64,000 bases of DNA. Source: Mermis nigrescens (taxonomy: Eukaryota > Nematoda > Enoplea > Mermithida > Mermithidae). The notes beneath the pieces are model-generated. The model had not been told where the DNA came from, searched no databases, and saw nothing but the letters and a program-made list of their open reading frames with translations. The DNA is taken from NCBI GenBank assembly GCA_036768485.1, contig JAVLUZ010000521.1:186001-250000 (forward strand), given 5' to 3'. The position numbers were made by a program, and so were the translations under genes. Below, piece by piece: positions 48,740 through 60,755 of this stretch (its first letter is position 1; the number at the start of each line of letters is the position of its first letter).

Positions 48740-49480
48740 GTCCGGACCGGACTCGAGAAAAAACATGTAATTTTTAGTGATTTTTCGCAATTTTTGGGCC
48801 AAAATCGCACAATAATAAAAAATATCCCCCAGAAGGCCATTGCTCTGGTCGCATTAACCCTCTCCTTCATCTGAGCATGATTTTTGTGCTGTTCGTGTGT
48901 GATTAAGCTTCATATAATTTGATTTCATTTATCGTGGTACTGCATCCTACGAATTGTCCTCCGACCAATTGTCCTATCCTACAAATTGTCATCCTACCAA
49001 TTGTCCTTCTACCAGTTGTCGTTCTACGAACTGTCTTCCTACGAATTGTCCTAGACCCGGCAAAGGGTATGAAGGTCAAAATGAATGAAAATCAAAAATT
49101 TTCTTTACACGTGCTTAAAATTGACTAGAAATATGTAATAACTTCATTTTTAACGCCATTTTGCACTTATACCAATTTTTGAAGTCATTTTGGCGCGAAA
49201 TGCTCAATTTTCGGACCCCTCCCCCTAGATCGGGCATGCTGCGCATCTCTGGTAGTGCGTGACCAGACGTCTTGTCAACTCCCGAAACTGGGCTGACCCC
49301 ACAGCCGATACAGTGCACCTGCTGTCGTAATTGGATATGCGTAAACATTGAGGTTTATAAGTTTAACAATGAATGAAACTTTTTTCTCCCTTGAAAATTA
49401 TAACTAAAAAAATTAAAGTTTCTCCAAGGCAAAAATTTTCTGGAGAAAATAGGATAAAATAAAACCGAAAGCAGAAGGGC

Positions 49481-50452
49481 CGTGCTTAGGTTTTAGCGGC
49501 CATGAGCGAAGCTAGCGGCTCTCAAAGGTTAATTTTGTACAAAATAAGACATTTTTATAGGTAAAATTGTTGCAAATTTTTTGTCATCATAAATATACAT
49601 TGAACATTTGAGATCTTAATTTAGTCACTGAAAAATTACTGTATGATAAATATTTATTTTCTCAAAAGTGATGTACATAAGTTGAAAAATCAAGCAATAT
49701 GCTATTCAATCATTTTCCGGCTTTTTGCGAGCAGAACGACACGAGTAGCCATTGCAAAAAAATTGCAGTATACTGAGATAAGTCAAATAACTAAAATTAC
49801 ATGATCAGCAGAGTTTTTGTACATAAAAATTTTTAATGCATTCATAGTACAATTGCACTGTCGAAAACAGTTACACGTCATCCTAGAGTTAGTTAAGTGG
49901 TATAATTAATCGTAAAAAGCCTAAATTTGAACGAATTCTTATCTACATTGAGACGCAAAAATTAGACCCAAAGATAGAATAATATGTCTCAGAATTAGAA
50001 TAGATACTGTTGACCTAACAAATGAATTTATAAAACGCTGAAATTGTTATCTCTAACCACATAAAATCAGTTTCACAATTTCGAAGGAGATTTTAAAAAC
50101 TTTGTGTGAGATCATTATCCTGTACTAAATAATGTGTACGTACTTACGTACCTGAGATTAAATTATCAGGTGTGCAAGTTGAAATATCAAGGTTAATGAA
50201 ATTGAGCATACATAGTACATAGAGAGCTAGAGTTATACATATGGAGTGTATCTCATTGCCAGATCCTTAGTTTGTAAGCATCAAAGCTCTAATGCAGAAT
50301 TTGGATCATAAATAAGATGTCTGTCACATAATTTGCCGCAATAAAGCACATCTAAAATAGTTTTCCCACAATCTCTGAATTTCTTTCGCGGCCCTCAGTT
50401 TTTGTGGCCCTGGTCGACCGCCCGGTTCGCCAACTCCTAAGCATGGCTATGG
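49481..50452. mobile_element. Candidate inverted-repeat element, about 970 bp
   Basis: gccgtgcttagg near the left and cctaagcatggc near the right are inverted apart from one mismatch, enclosing an AT-rich, non-coding interior. Adjacent ttagcggcc and gcggccctc add weak support. Confidence 0.35.
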
Positions 50453-50914
50453 AACGCAGATGAAAGTGATTCTGCAGAACTAGGTGAAATTGAGCAAAAA
50501 ATTTATTAAGAGAATTTTCCCGTTATTTGACTATGCATCTATACATATATTCTTACCCATTTCTTAGACCATTTCTCAACGAAGTTCTAAATGAATTTTT
50601 TTAGACAAATCATGCTGTGCCATTGTCCTATACGTAACCATAAGTGAACAAATAGCCGGTCTGGCGGTTTTGCGAAAAACTTTGACTTTTGTTTGTTTCA
50701 AGCCTTAATTTTACCCGTAATTTCCCCTGAAACTTTTTTCTGTGAGTGAGACTTACTCCTATCTCTGCATGTATATCAGTACGCATGAATTGTCACAACT
50801 TTGCTCTGAAATATACCTCAACAAAGAAAGCTAGAATATGTCTACTGATGTAGTAAATATGGAGAAAAGAAGGAGACAGGGAAAATTGACTAGGCATGCA
50901 ACTGTTATTAATAA

Positions 50915-52744
50915 TCTATAATATTAATTTCGAGTTGTGTGTAAGTGTGTGTGTGTCTGTGAGGCAAAAAAGTTTTTACTGGATAATTTTGTGATACTTA
51001 TATTTTCACTCAATGGGTATTCTCGGGCGCTAATTACAATTTTTTGATTAAAATGGCTCGATCGGACTCCTGAAACCCGGAAACTACGGATTTATGTAAA
51101 AGGTTTTGGTAGCTCTAGCCGCTTATGCAATTGCCGCAGGGTAAAATTTTAAAGCCACCCTAGATCAACTTTTTATGCGCTATCGACTGGTGTAAACCAC
51201 TTTACACTACAGTGTAAACTGATGTGATGCCGTAAGAAAAACGTGATTTACAAGTGTATTTTATCAAATATCTCAAATCGCAGCGGATAAATTTTTTTGA
51301 AGTTTTCACCAATTATTGGATATCTTATGACTGACCTTACTGTAGAATTTGAAGAAAATTCACGGATTGGTTTCTGAGATACGGGAGCCCAAAGGTACCC
51401 TATGCATAGCGTAAAATTTAGGTTTTTGTCTTTTTGCAGAAGCACAGATTGACTGTTGCTTCCAAAATTTGGCCCCTGGGGTTTCTGGGACCGCTGATTC
51501 CATATTCGCTACTTTAAATATACGATCTGGCATCATAAAACATGTATGAGACGGGCTGAAAGGAAATCACGTACGGGTACTTATAAACATGATTAATCAC
51601 TGAAAAAGAGCTTGCACCAAGTCAAAATTTTTGACCTTGTAAACCAGCGCGCGTGAAATTTAATGCGAAGCAATCGAAAGCAGCAAACATGCGGCTTTCG
51701 AAAGAAAGCAGCAAACATGCGGCTTTCGAAAATACAAATCCAAATGTTTTTGCTTCTAGCGGCTAATTTAATATGCAACTTTTTGCATTTGTTTACAATG
51801 AGGGCAAAGTTGAACATTGTACAAAGTTGAACCCGACGCTATAAGATAGGACGTGATACAACATACTCAATGCTATACAATAGGACGTGATGTAACATAC
51901 CCCATGCTATACAATAGGACGTGATATAACATGCCCCATGCTATAAGATAGGACGTGATATAACATACCCAGTGTTACAGGATAGGACGTGATATAACAT
52001 ACCCCATGCTACAAGATAGGACGTGATATACCATACCCAGTGCTATAACATATCCTGTGCTGTAAGATTGGTGTCCCAAAACATCAAAAATATGGTTTGC
52101 ACCAAAAAAATCTTTAAACATCCCAAAAACATCAAAAAAATGGTTTTGACCAAAAAAATTTTTTAAACACCCCAAAACATATAAAATATGGTTTTGACCA
52201 AAAAAATTTTTAAACCTCCAAAAACATCAAAAGTATGGTTTTGGACCAAAAAGTTTTTTTAATATTCCAAAACGTTAAAAATATGGTTATGATCAAACAA
52301 AATTTTTTAACATCCCAAACCATCTAATGGTATAATTTCCAGAACATCCCAGAACATCAAAAATATGATTTAGGATAAAGAATTCTCAGAACCATTCTAT
52401 AACGTCAGAAATATGGATTTAATCAAAGAAATGGTTGACAAAAGACAGTTTTAAAAAATTTAAAAAATACAATATGTTTTTACCAACAATTTTTTAGAAA
52501 TATCCCAAAAACATCAAAAGTCCCGAAAAATAAAAAATACAAGAGACATCTCAATCTCATACAGCTATCAGGCCTAAAATCAGCCAGGGCAACGCCGGGC
52601 AGCTCAGCTAGATATAAAAAATATAAAAACCGCTGGCCGATCCATTGCAGAGTCATTCAATTTTTTTATACTAATTACTGGTTAAGATATTATTTGTTTA
52701 CAAACACTCTAGCAGATGGGGCAGCGAAGCGCCCCATTTGCTAG
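50915..52744 (+). mobile_element. Helitron-like unit 1 of a 4-copy head-to-tail array
   Basis: About 1830 bp. It starts TCTATAATATTAATTTCGAG after an A, and ends with a GC hairpin (GGGGC...GCCCC around AGCGAAGC), atttg and CTAG before a T. These are Helitron hallmarks: 5' TC, 3' hairpin plus CTAG, and an A/T insertion site. Inside, in order: a GT run; a perfect 8-bp-arm palindrome TTTACACTACAGTGTAAA; six roughly 37-bp subrepeats with GGACGTGATA (51836-52062); several roughly 55-bp subrepeats of ACATCAAAAATATGG type (52080-52340); and a second Helitron-like 3' motif GGGCAACGCCGGGC..CTCAGCTAG (ends 52611). There is no Rep/helicase coding, so it is non-autonomous. The shared internal 65-74 codon minus-strand frames are repeat by-products. 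Confidence 0.7.
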
Positions 52745-54514
52745 TCTATAATATTAATTTCGAGTTGTGTGTAAGTTGTGTGTGTGTGTGAGGCAAAAAA
52801 GTTTTTACTGGATAATTTTGTGATACTTATATTTTCACTCAATGGGTATTCTCGGGCGCTAATTACAATTTTTTGATTAAAATGTCTTGATCGGACTCCT
52901 GAAACCCGGAAACTACGGATTGATGTAAAAGGTTTTGGTAGCTCTAGCCGCTTATGCAATTGCCGCAGGGTAAAATTTTAAAGCCACCCTAGATCAGCTT
53001 TTTATGCGCTATCGACTGGTGTGAACCACTTTACACTACAGTGTAAACTGATGTGATGCCGTAAGAAAAACGTGATTTACAAGTGTATTTTATCAAATAT
53101 CTCAAATCGCAGCGGATAAATTTGTTTTAAAGTTTTCACCAATTATTGGATATCTTATGACTGACCTTACTGTAGAATTTGAAGAAAATTCACGGATTGG
53201 TTTCTGAGATACGGGAGCCCAAAGGTACCCTATGCATAGCGTAAAATTTAGGTTTTTGTCTTTTTTGCAGAAGCACAGATTGACTGTTGCTTCCAAAATT
53301 TGGCCCCTGGGGTTTCTGGGACCGCTGATTCCATATTCGCTACTTTAAATATACGATCTGGCATCATAAAACATGTATGAGACGGGCTGAAAGGAAATAC
53401 ACGTACGGGTACTTATAAACATGATTAATCACTGAAAAAGAGCTTGCACCAAGTCACAATTTTTGACCTTGTAAACCAGCGCGCGTGAAATTTAATGCGA
53501 AGCAATCGGAAGCAGCAAACATGCGGCTTTCGAAAGAAAGCAGCCAGCAAACATGCGGCTTTCGAAAATACAAATCCAAATGTTTTTGCTTCTAGCGGCT
53601 AATTTAATATGCAACTTTTTGCATTTGTTTACAATGAGGGCAAAAGTTGAACATTGTACAAAGTTGAACCCGACGCTATAAGATAGGACGTGATACAACA
53701 TACTCAATGCTATACAATAGGACGTGATGTAACATACCCCATGCTATACAATAGGACGTGATATAACATGCCCCATGCTATAAGATAGGACGTGATATAC
53801 CATACCCAGTGCTATAACATATCCTGTGCTGTAAGATTGGTGTCCCAAAACATCAAAAATATGGTTTGCACCAAAAAAATCTTTAAACATCCCAAAACAT
53901 CAAAAAAATGGTTTTGACCAAAAAAATTTTTTAAACACCCCAAAACATCAAAAATATGGTTTTGACCAAAAAAAATTTTTAAACCTCCAAAAACATCAAA
54001 AGTATGGTTTTGGACCAAAAAAGTTTTTTTAATATTCCAAAACGTTAAAAATATGGTTATGATCAAACAAAATTTTTAAACATCCCAAACCATCTAATGG
54101 TATAATTTCCAGAACATCCCAGAACATCAAAAATATGATTTAGGATAAAGAATTCTCAGAACCATTCTATAACGTCAGAAATATGGATTTAATCAAAGAA
54201 ATGGTTGACAAAAGACAGTTTTAAAAAATTTAAAAAATACAATATGTTTTTACCAACAATTTTTTTAGAAATATCCCAAAAACATCAAAAGTCCCGAAAA
54301 ATAAAAAATACAAGAGACATCTCAATCCCATACAGCTATCAGGCCTAAGTTCAGCCAGGGCAACGCCGGGCAGCTCAGCTAGATATAAAAAATATAAAAA
54401 CCGCTCGCCGATCCATTGCAGAGTCATTCAATTTTTTATACTAATTACTGGTTAAGATATTATTTGTTTACAAACACTCTAGCAGATGGGGCAGCGAAGC
54501 GCCCCATTTGCTAG
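52745..54514 (+). mobile_element. Helitron-like unit 2 (shorter)
   Basis: Same structure as unit 1 and joined directly to it at CTAG|TC. It is about 60 bp shorter, chiefly because it has four rather than six GGACGTGATA subrepeats. The final hairpin and CTAG are intact. Confidence 0.7.
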
Positions 54515-56341
54515 TATATATATTAATTTCGAGTTGTGTGTAAGTGTGTGTGTGCTGTGAGGCAAAAAAGTTTTTACTGGATAATTTTGTGATACTTATA
54601 TTTTCACTCAATGGGTATTCTCGGGCGCTAATTACAATTTTTTGATTAAAATGGCTCGATCGGACTCCTGAAACCCGGAAACTACGGATTTATGTAAAAG
54701 GTTTTGGTAGCTCTAGCCGCTTATGCAATTGCCGCAGGGTAAAATTTTAAAGCCACCCTAGATCAACTTTTTATGCGCTATCGACTGGTGTAAACCACTT
54801 TACACTACAGTGTAAACTGATGTGATGCCGTAAGAAAAACGTGATTTACAAGTGTATTTTATCAAATATCTCAAATCGCAGCGGATAAATTTTTTTAAAG
54901 TTTTCACCAATTATTGGATATCTTATGACTGACCTTACTGTAGAATTTGAAGAAAATTCACGGATTGGTTTCTGAGATACGGGAGCCCAAAGGTACCCTA
55001 TGCATAGCGTAAAATTTAGGTTTTTGTCTTTTTGCAGAAGCACAGATTGACTGTTGCTTCCAAAATTTGGCCCCTGGGGTTTCTGGGACCGCTGATTCCA
55101 TATTCGCTACTTTAAATATACGATCTGGCATCATAAAACATGTATGAGACGGGCTGAAAGGAAATCACGTACGGGTACTTATAAACATGATTAATCACTG
55201 AAAAAGAGCTTGCACCAAGTCAAAATTTTTGACCTTGTAAACCAGCGCGCGTGAAATTTAATGCGAAGCAATCGAAAGCAGCAAACATGCGGCTTTCGAA
55301 AGAAAGCAGCAAACATGCGGCTTTCGAAAATACAAATCCAAATGTTTTTGCTTCTAGCGGCTAATTTAATATGCAACTTTTTGCATTTGTTTACAATGAG
55401 GGCAAAGTTGAACATTGTACAAAGTTGAACCCGACGCTATAAGATAGGACGTGATACAACATACTCAATGTTATACAATAGGACGTGATGTAACATACCC
55501 CATGCTATACAATAGGACGTGATATAACATGCCCCATGCTATAAGATAGGACGTGATATAACATACCCAGTGTTACAGGATAGGACGTGATATAACATAC
55601 CCCATGCTACAAGATAGGACGTGATATACCATACCCAGTGCTATAACATATCCTGTGCTGTAAGATTGGTGTCCCAAAACATCAAAAATATGGTTTGCAC
55701 CAAAAAAATCTTTAAACATCCCAAAACATCAAAAAAATGGTTTTGACCAAAAAAATTTTTTAAACACCCCAAAACATCAAAAATATGGTTTTGACCAAAA
55801 AAATTTTTAAACCTCCAAAAACATCAAAAGTATGGTTTTGGACCAAAAAGTTTTTTTAATATTCCAAAACGTTAAAAATATGGTTATGATCAAACAAAAT
55901 TTTTAAACATCCCAAACCATCTAATGGTATAATTTCCAGAACATCCCAGAACATCAAAAATATGATTTAGGATAAAGAATTCTCAGAACCATTCTATAAC
56001 GTCAGAAATATGGATTTAATCAAAGAAATGGTTGACAAAAGACAGTTTTAAAAAATTTAAAAAATACAATATGTTTTTACCAACAATTTTTTTAGAAATA
56101 TCCCAAAAACATCAAAAGTCCCGAAAAATAAAAAATACAAGAGACATCTCAATCCCATACAGCTATCAGGCCTAAGTTCAGCCAGGGCAACGCCGGGCAG
56201 CTCAGCTAGATATAAAAAATATAAAAACCGCTCGCCGATCCATTGCAGAGTCATTCAATTTTTTATACTAATTACTGGTTAAGATATTATTTGTTTACAA
56301 ACACTCTAGCAGATGGGGCAGCGAAGCGCCCCATTTGCTAG
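54515..56341 (+). mobile_element. Helitron-like unit 3
   Basis: Same structure as unit 1, with six GGACGTGATA subrepeats. Its first bases are TATATATTAATTTC rather than TCTATAATATTAATTTC, so the 5' TC is altered at this junction. The 3' hairpin and CTAG are intact. Confidence 0.7.
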
Positions 56342-58171
56342 TCTATAATATTAATTTCGAGTTGTGTGTAAGTGTGTGTGTGTGTGTGAGGCAAAAAAGT
56401 TTTTACTGGATAATTTTGTGATACTTATATTTTCACTCAATGGGTATTCTCGGGCGCTAATTACAATTTTTTGATTAAAATGGCTCGATCGGACTCCTGA
56501 AACCCGGAAACTACGGATTTATGTAAAAGGTTTTGGTAGCTCTAGCCGCTTATGCAATTGCCGCAGGGTAAAATTTTAAAGCCACCCTAGATCAACTTTT
56601 TATGCGCTATCGACTGGTGTGAACCACTTTACACTACAGTGTAAACTGATGTGATGCCGTAAGAAAAACGTGATTTACAAGTGTATTTTATCAAATATCT
56701 CAAATCGCAGCGGATAAATTTTTTTAAAGTTTTCACCAATTATTGGATATCTTATGACTGACCTTACTGTAGAATTTGAAGAAAATTCACGGATTGGTTT
56801 CTGAGATACGGGAGCCCAAAGGTACCCTATGCATAGCGTAAAATTTAGGTTTTTGTCTTTTTGCAGAAGCACAGATTGACTGTTGCTTCCAAAATTTGGC
56901 CCCTGGGGTTTCTGGGACCGCTGATTCCATATTCGCTACTTTAAATATACGATCTGGCATCATAAAACATGTATGAGACGGGCTGAAAGGAAATCACGTA
57001 CGGGTACTTATAAACATGATTAATCACTGAAAAAGAGCTTGCACCAAGTCAAAATTTTTGACCTTGTAAACCAGCGCGCGTGAAATTTAATGCGAAGCAA
57101 TCGAAAGCAGCAAACATGCGGCTTTCGAAAGAAAGCAGCAAACATGCGGCTTTCGAAAATACAAATCCAAATGTTTTTGCTTCTAGCGGCTAATTTAATA
57201 TGCAACTTTTTGCATTTGTTTACAATGAGGGCAAAGTTGAACATTGTACAAAGTTGAACCCGACGCTATAAGATAGGACGTGATACAACATACTCAATGC
57301 TATACAATAGGACGTGATGTAACATACCCCATGCTATACAATAGGACGTGATATAACATGCCCCATGCTATAAGATAGGACGTGATATAACATACCCAGT
57401 GTTACAGGATAGGACGTGATATAACATACCACATGCTACAAGATAGGACGTGATATACCATACCCAGTGCTATAACATATCCTGTGCTGTAAGATTGGTG
57501 TCCCAAAACATCAAAAATATGGTTTGCACCAAAAAATCTTTAAACATCCCAAAACATCAAGAAAATGGTTTTGACCAAAAAAATTTTTTAAACACCCCAA
57601 AACATCAAAAATATGGTTTTGACCAAAAAAAATTTTTAAACCTCCAAAAACATCAAAAGTATGGTTTTGGACCAAAAAAGTTTTTTTAATATTCCAAAAC
57701 GTTAAAAATATGGTTATGATCAAACAAAGTTTTTAAACATCCCAAACCATCTAATGGTATAATTTCCAGAACATCCCAGAACATCAAAAATATGATTTAG
57801 GATAAAGAATTCTCAGAACCATTCTATAACGTCAGAAATATGGATTTAATCAAAGAAATGGTAGACAAAAGACAGTTTTAAAAAATTTAAAAAATACAAT
57901 ATGTTTTTACCAACAATTTTTTAGAAATATCCCAAAAACATCAAAAGTCCCGAAAAATAAAAAAATACAAGAGACATCTCAATCCCATACAGCTATCAGG
58001 CCTAAGTTCAGCCAGGGCAACGCCGGGCAGCTCAGCTAGATATAAAAAATATAAAAACCGCTCGCCGATCCATTGCAGAGTCATTCAATTTTTTATACTA
58101 ATTACTGGTTAAGATATTATTTGTTTACAAACACTCTAGCAGATGGGGCAGCGAAGCGCCCCATTTGCTAG
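56342..58171 (+). mobile_element. Helitron-like unit 4, end of array
   Basis: About 1830 bp, with 5' TC, six GGACGTGATA subrepeats, and a 3' hairpin and CTAG followed by T. The sequence just after the array (58172-58182, TGCAACTGTTA) repeats the 11 bp at 50897-50907 upstream of unit 1. Confidence 0.7.
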
Positions 58172-58189
58172 TGCAACTGTTAATTATTC

Positions 58190-59730
58190 GTTAAATTAAA
58201 CTATAAAAGAGGCATCATTATTTTTTAGCATTGTTAGAAACAAGTTGTGCCTACTATAGTAACTACCTTGATCATGTCAAAAAGCGTTTTTTATTTTAAA
58301 TGACTGTTTTCGTACGATATCTCCTTTCAAGAATGATTCTAAATGGAATCGTCATTCGCACAGCTAATCCGGCAACATTAATGAGGTGAATTGATGGATT
58401 TTATTCTTTTCAGGGAAAAGAAACAAAATTGATTGTAAAATAACAAAATAGGGTCACACGTATAATCAAACTTTCTTTCAGAATCGCTCGAAATTCCTGC
58501 AAAAAAACGTGAATTAAGTCAGCTTTCATGCTTTTATTTAATGCAGAACATCATAATCCGGTTTCTGTAAAGTGTGGCTTAAGCCAGGCTTAAAACTGTA
58601 CATGATAAACGTAGAAAGTGTTCAATTTTGATTTCGTATGTTCCAACATTGTCGTTGGTTCCAGTCTGGCTTAAGCCTGCGTATGGAAGCCGGCTTAAGC
58701 TAGACTTTAACGTGACCGCGTATCTTTTAACATGGAAGTCGGTCTCAAGCCTAGCTTAAACCTCGTTTTATAGAAACCTGACCCAGGTTATTACATATGT
58801 AGTTTGCCGAAGCTGAAACGATATATGTACTCGTAGGTCATCATGCACCTCCTGTATAGCCAACCTGCCTCATCTTCAAGTCAATCATTAGCGTTTGCAT
58901 ATTAAATCTAAGAGGCATTGAGTAAACTGCAAACCTTAAATTGCTTTAGGCTCCCGATTTTGAAGAAATTCGTTAATATTGTCAGCTAAAACTGATTTTA
59001 CGTTTAAGTCTGACTTTTAAAACGCTGAAAAAATGTCATTCGCGCTATGATGCATTTTAGATTTATTTGCATTGCCTGATGAACCTCTAACACGGATTAG
59101 AGATCTCTTTTAGTAAAAATTTTTATTCTTCGTCACATGCAGGTTTTTCTAGTAAATTATAATGAATTGATGAAATTGGGAATGGAAACCGACGATGGAA
59201 TTATTTTAGGGTTACCGCCCGAAATCAATTACGTATGAAGTGAATTTCGTGCCATTTCAATGTTTAAAGCTTTTCTGAAGCCATTTCAGCCTGATAAAGC
59301 CTCGAGATTCAAAAAGCAGCAAAGCGTGCACCTGTGCTATAATCTGAGAAGCCTTTGCCTATTGCTACACGTTGTTTTCTCTTATTCTATCCTCGTTTTA
59401 TCAAAGGACGAGTACTTAAAGTTAGCATAATCGCTAAATGAATTCACAGATACTTTATAAATAGATTATCATGCACAAAAGTGGTTTTTCTGTCAGTGCA
59501 GTACCTATGTATCAATAGTTTTGGCTAAATCACTGTGCAAAATGAAGTTGGTCAACAAACGAAAAATCAAAAGGCCGAAAATGACCAAATCTTGAACTCA
59601 ACTAAAACCGTAAGAGCAAAGACGGAAAACGTTATTGTTTATTTAATTGAAAGGTCAGATAGTCGTAAAAAATATCAACAGATATTCCGAGCAACATGCG
59701 TCAAACTTATCTCGATTTGTTCTTCGAACA
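58190..59730. other. Gene-free spacer after the Helitron-like array
   Basis: Apart from the MITE at 58557-58790, no repeat or exon is recognised. AT-rich. Confidence 0.4.
58557..58790. mobile_element. MITE with GGTTTCTGTAAA-type ends
   Basis: The left end ggtttctgtaaagtgtggct matches the inverse of the right end (aggtttctataaaacgaggt), and both are followed by gcttaagcc/gctaggctt-type words. Size and end style suggest PIF/Harbinger-like; the target duplication is not clear. Confidence 0.5.
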
Positions 59731-59877
59731 CCTGGGGCCGGTTTTAACAAGACAACTTCCATCTTAAACTTAAGTCTGAACTTAAGTCGTTAAGTTCGAA
59801 CTAGGTCAAGTCTGAACTTAAGTCGGTCTCAATAAAAATTTAAGTACAAACTCGTTAAGTCAGAAGATATAGTCTGT

Positions 59878-60402
59878 TTCATACAACTTCGGTCATAAAT
59901 TTTATAACTATCTCCGACAATAAGCTGACAGATTGCGATTATAGCATTGATCTGATCGGAATGGGACGTTTTGGCGCCGCCGTTTTGGCGCCACACTCTT
60001 TGTAATATTATTAATTATTTACATTTCATTTATTATTTAAGTATAATACAGATTCTGGAAGCCCATTCAATTCTCTACGTGATGGTATAACTAACTTTCA
60101 GAATATTTTTGAATTTAGTGAGATAATTAAATGCATCTAAAAATACAATGGATTTTCTACAGTTTTTCAGTCGTACACAAATGAAAACTCATCAAATCGA
60201 AAAGAACAATATGCTATTTTGTAGCTTGTAGAATCTGCTTTCTGAATATATAATTTATTTTAAAATTGCTTCGAAATTGATTTAATTAGAATAATTTATA
60301 AGTTGCTGGCACCAAAACGGCGGAGCCAAAACGTCGTAGACCGTGATCTGATATATAATTATCGTAACCCTCGGCGCACGAAGTGATGTGAAACGGACTA
60401 TA
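59878..60402. mobile_element. mariner-like MITE M, copy interrupted by another MITE
   Basis: TATAGTCTGTTTCATACAA at the left and gatgtgaaacggactata at the right. The core is broken at gatctgat by a 388-bp insertion. Confidence 0.65.
59957..60344. mobile_element. hAT-like MITE nested in mariner-like MITE M
   Basis: Flanked by exact GATCTGAT (59949-59956 and 60345-60352), an 8-bp duplication as made by hAT elements. The ends are about 36-bp imperfect inverted repeats sharing GACGTTTTGGC and CCGCCGTTTTGG. AT-rich interior, no coding. Confidence 0.7.
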
Positions 60403-60755
60403 AGTCCGAACTGAAGTTTTAAATAGAGTTCAAACTTCAGATGAGATCATGCGCGCACGTACGCTTTGTGAGCAGTCAAACATGCCGAAAAAATTATAAA
60501 CCGTTGGGTTATTAGATTAACTGTAAATATCACAGGATTTTGGTTACAAAAAATTGTTCATTACCAGACAAGCATAGCATGGGAATTCTGGAGAAGCAGG
60601 GGAGTAAAGCCAAAAGTTTTTCTAGAATTTATTGAGCTCAAAAAGGGTGGATGCGGGTTAAAAACATTTTTTGGCGTTTATAATGATGCTCTATCTTTCT
60701 GAAACGTAGAAAAACAAAAACAGTTTCGAAAAAATATCGAAAAATTCGAATATAT

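Larger units (their letters stand above)
47913..49058. mobile_element. MULE-like element with terminal arrays in inverted orientation, carrying the FLYWCH ORF
   Basis: The left end (47913-48010) is a run of about 15-bp units of the type GGACAATTsGTAGGA. The right end (48943-49058) is the same run in reverse orientation. Terminal GGAATCC and GGGTCTA precede the first GGACAATT on each side. Flanking 9-mers ggcaaaatg (47904-47912) and ggcaaaggg (49059-49067) look like a diverged 9-bp target duplication, a MULE-typical length. The surrounding repeat family resumes after 49059 where it broke off before 47913. A younger 230-bp MITE sits inside, at 48510-48739. Confidence 0.7.

Noticed and set aside
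51203..51250. Hammerhead-ribozyme-like CTGATG...GAAA in the Helitron-like unit
   Set aside because: The core has CTGATGT instead of CTGANGA and there is no stem II between the two parts, so it is not a hammerhead.
51248..57244. Recurrent 65- and 74-codon minus-strand frames in all Helitron-like units
   Set aside because: They are repeated because the DNA is repeated. No Rep, helicase or other domain is present, and unit 2 changes both frames by small indels.
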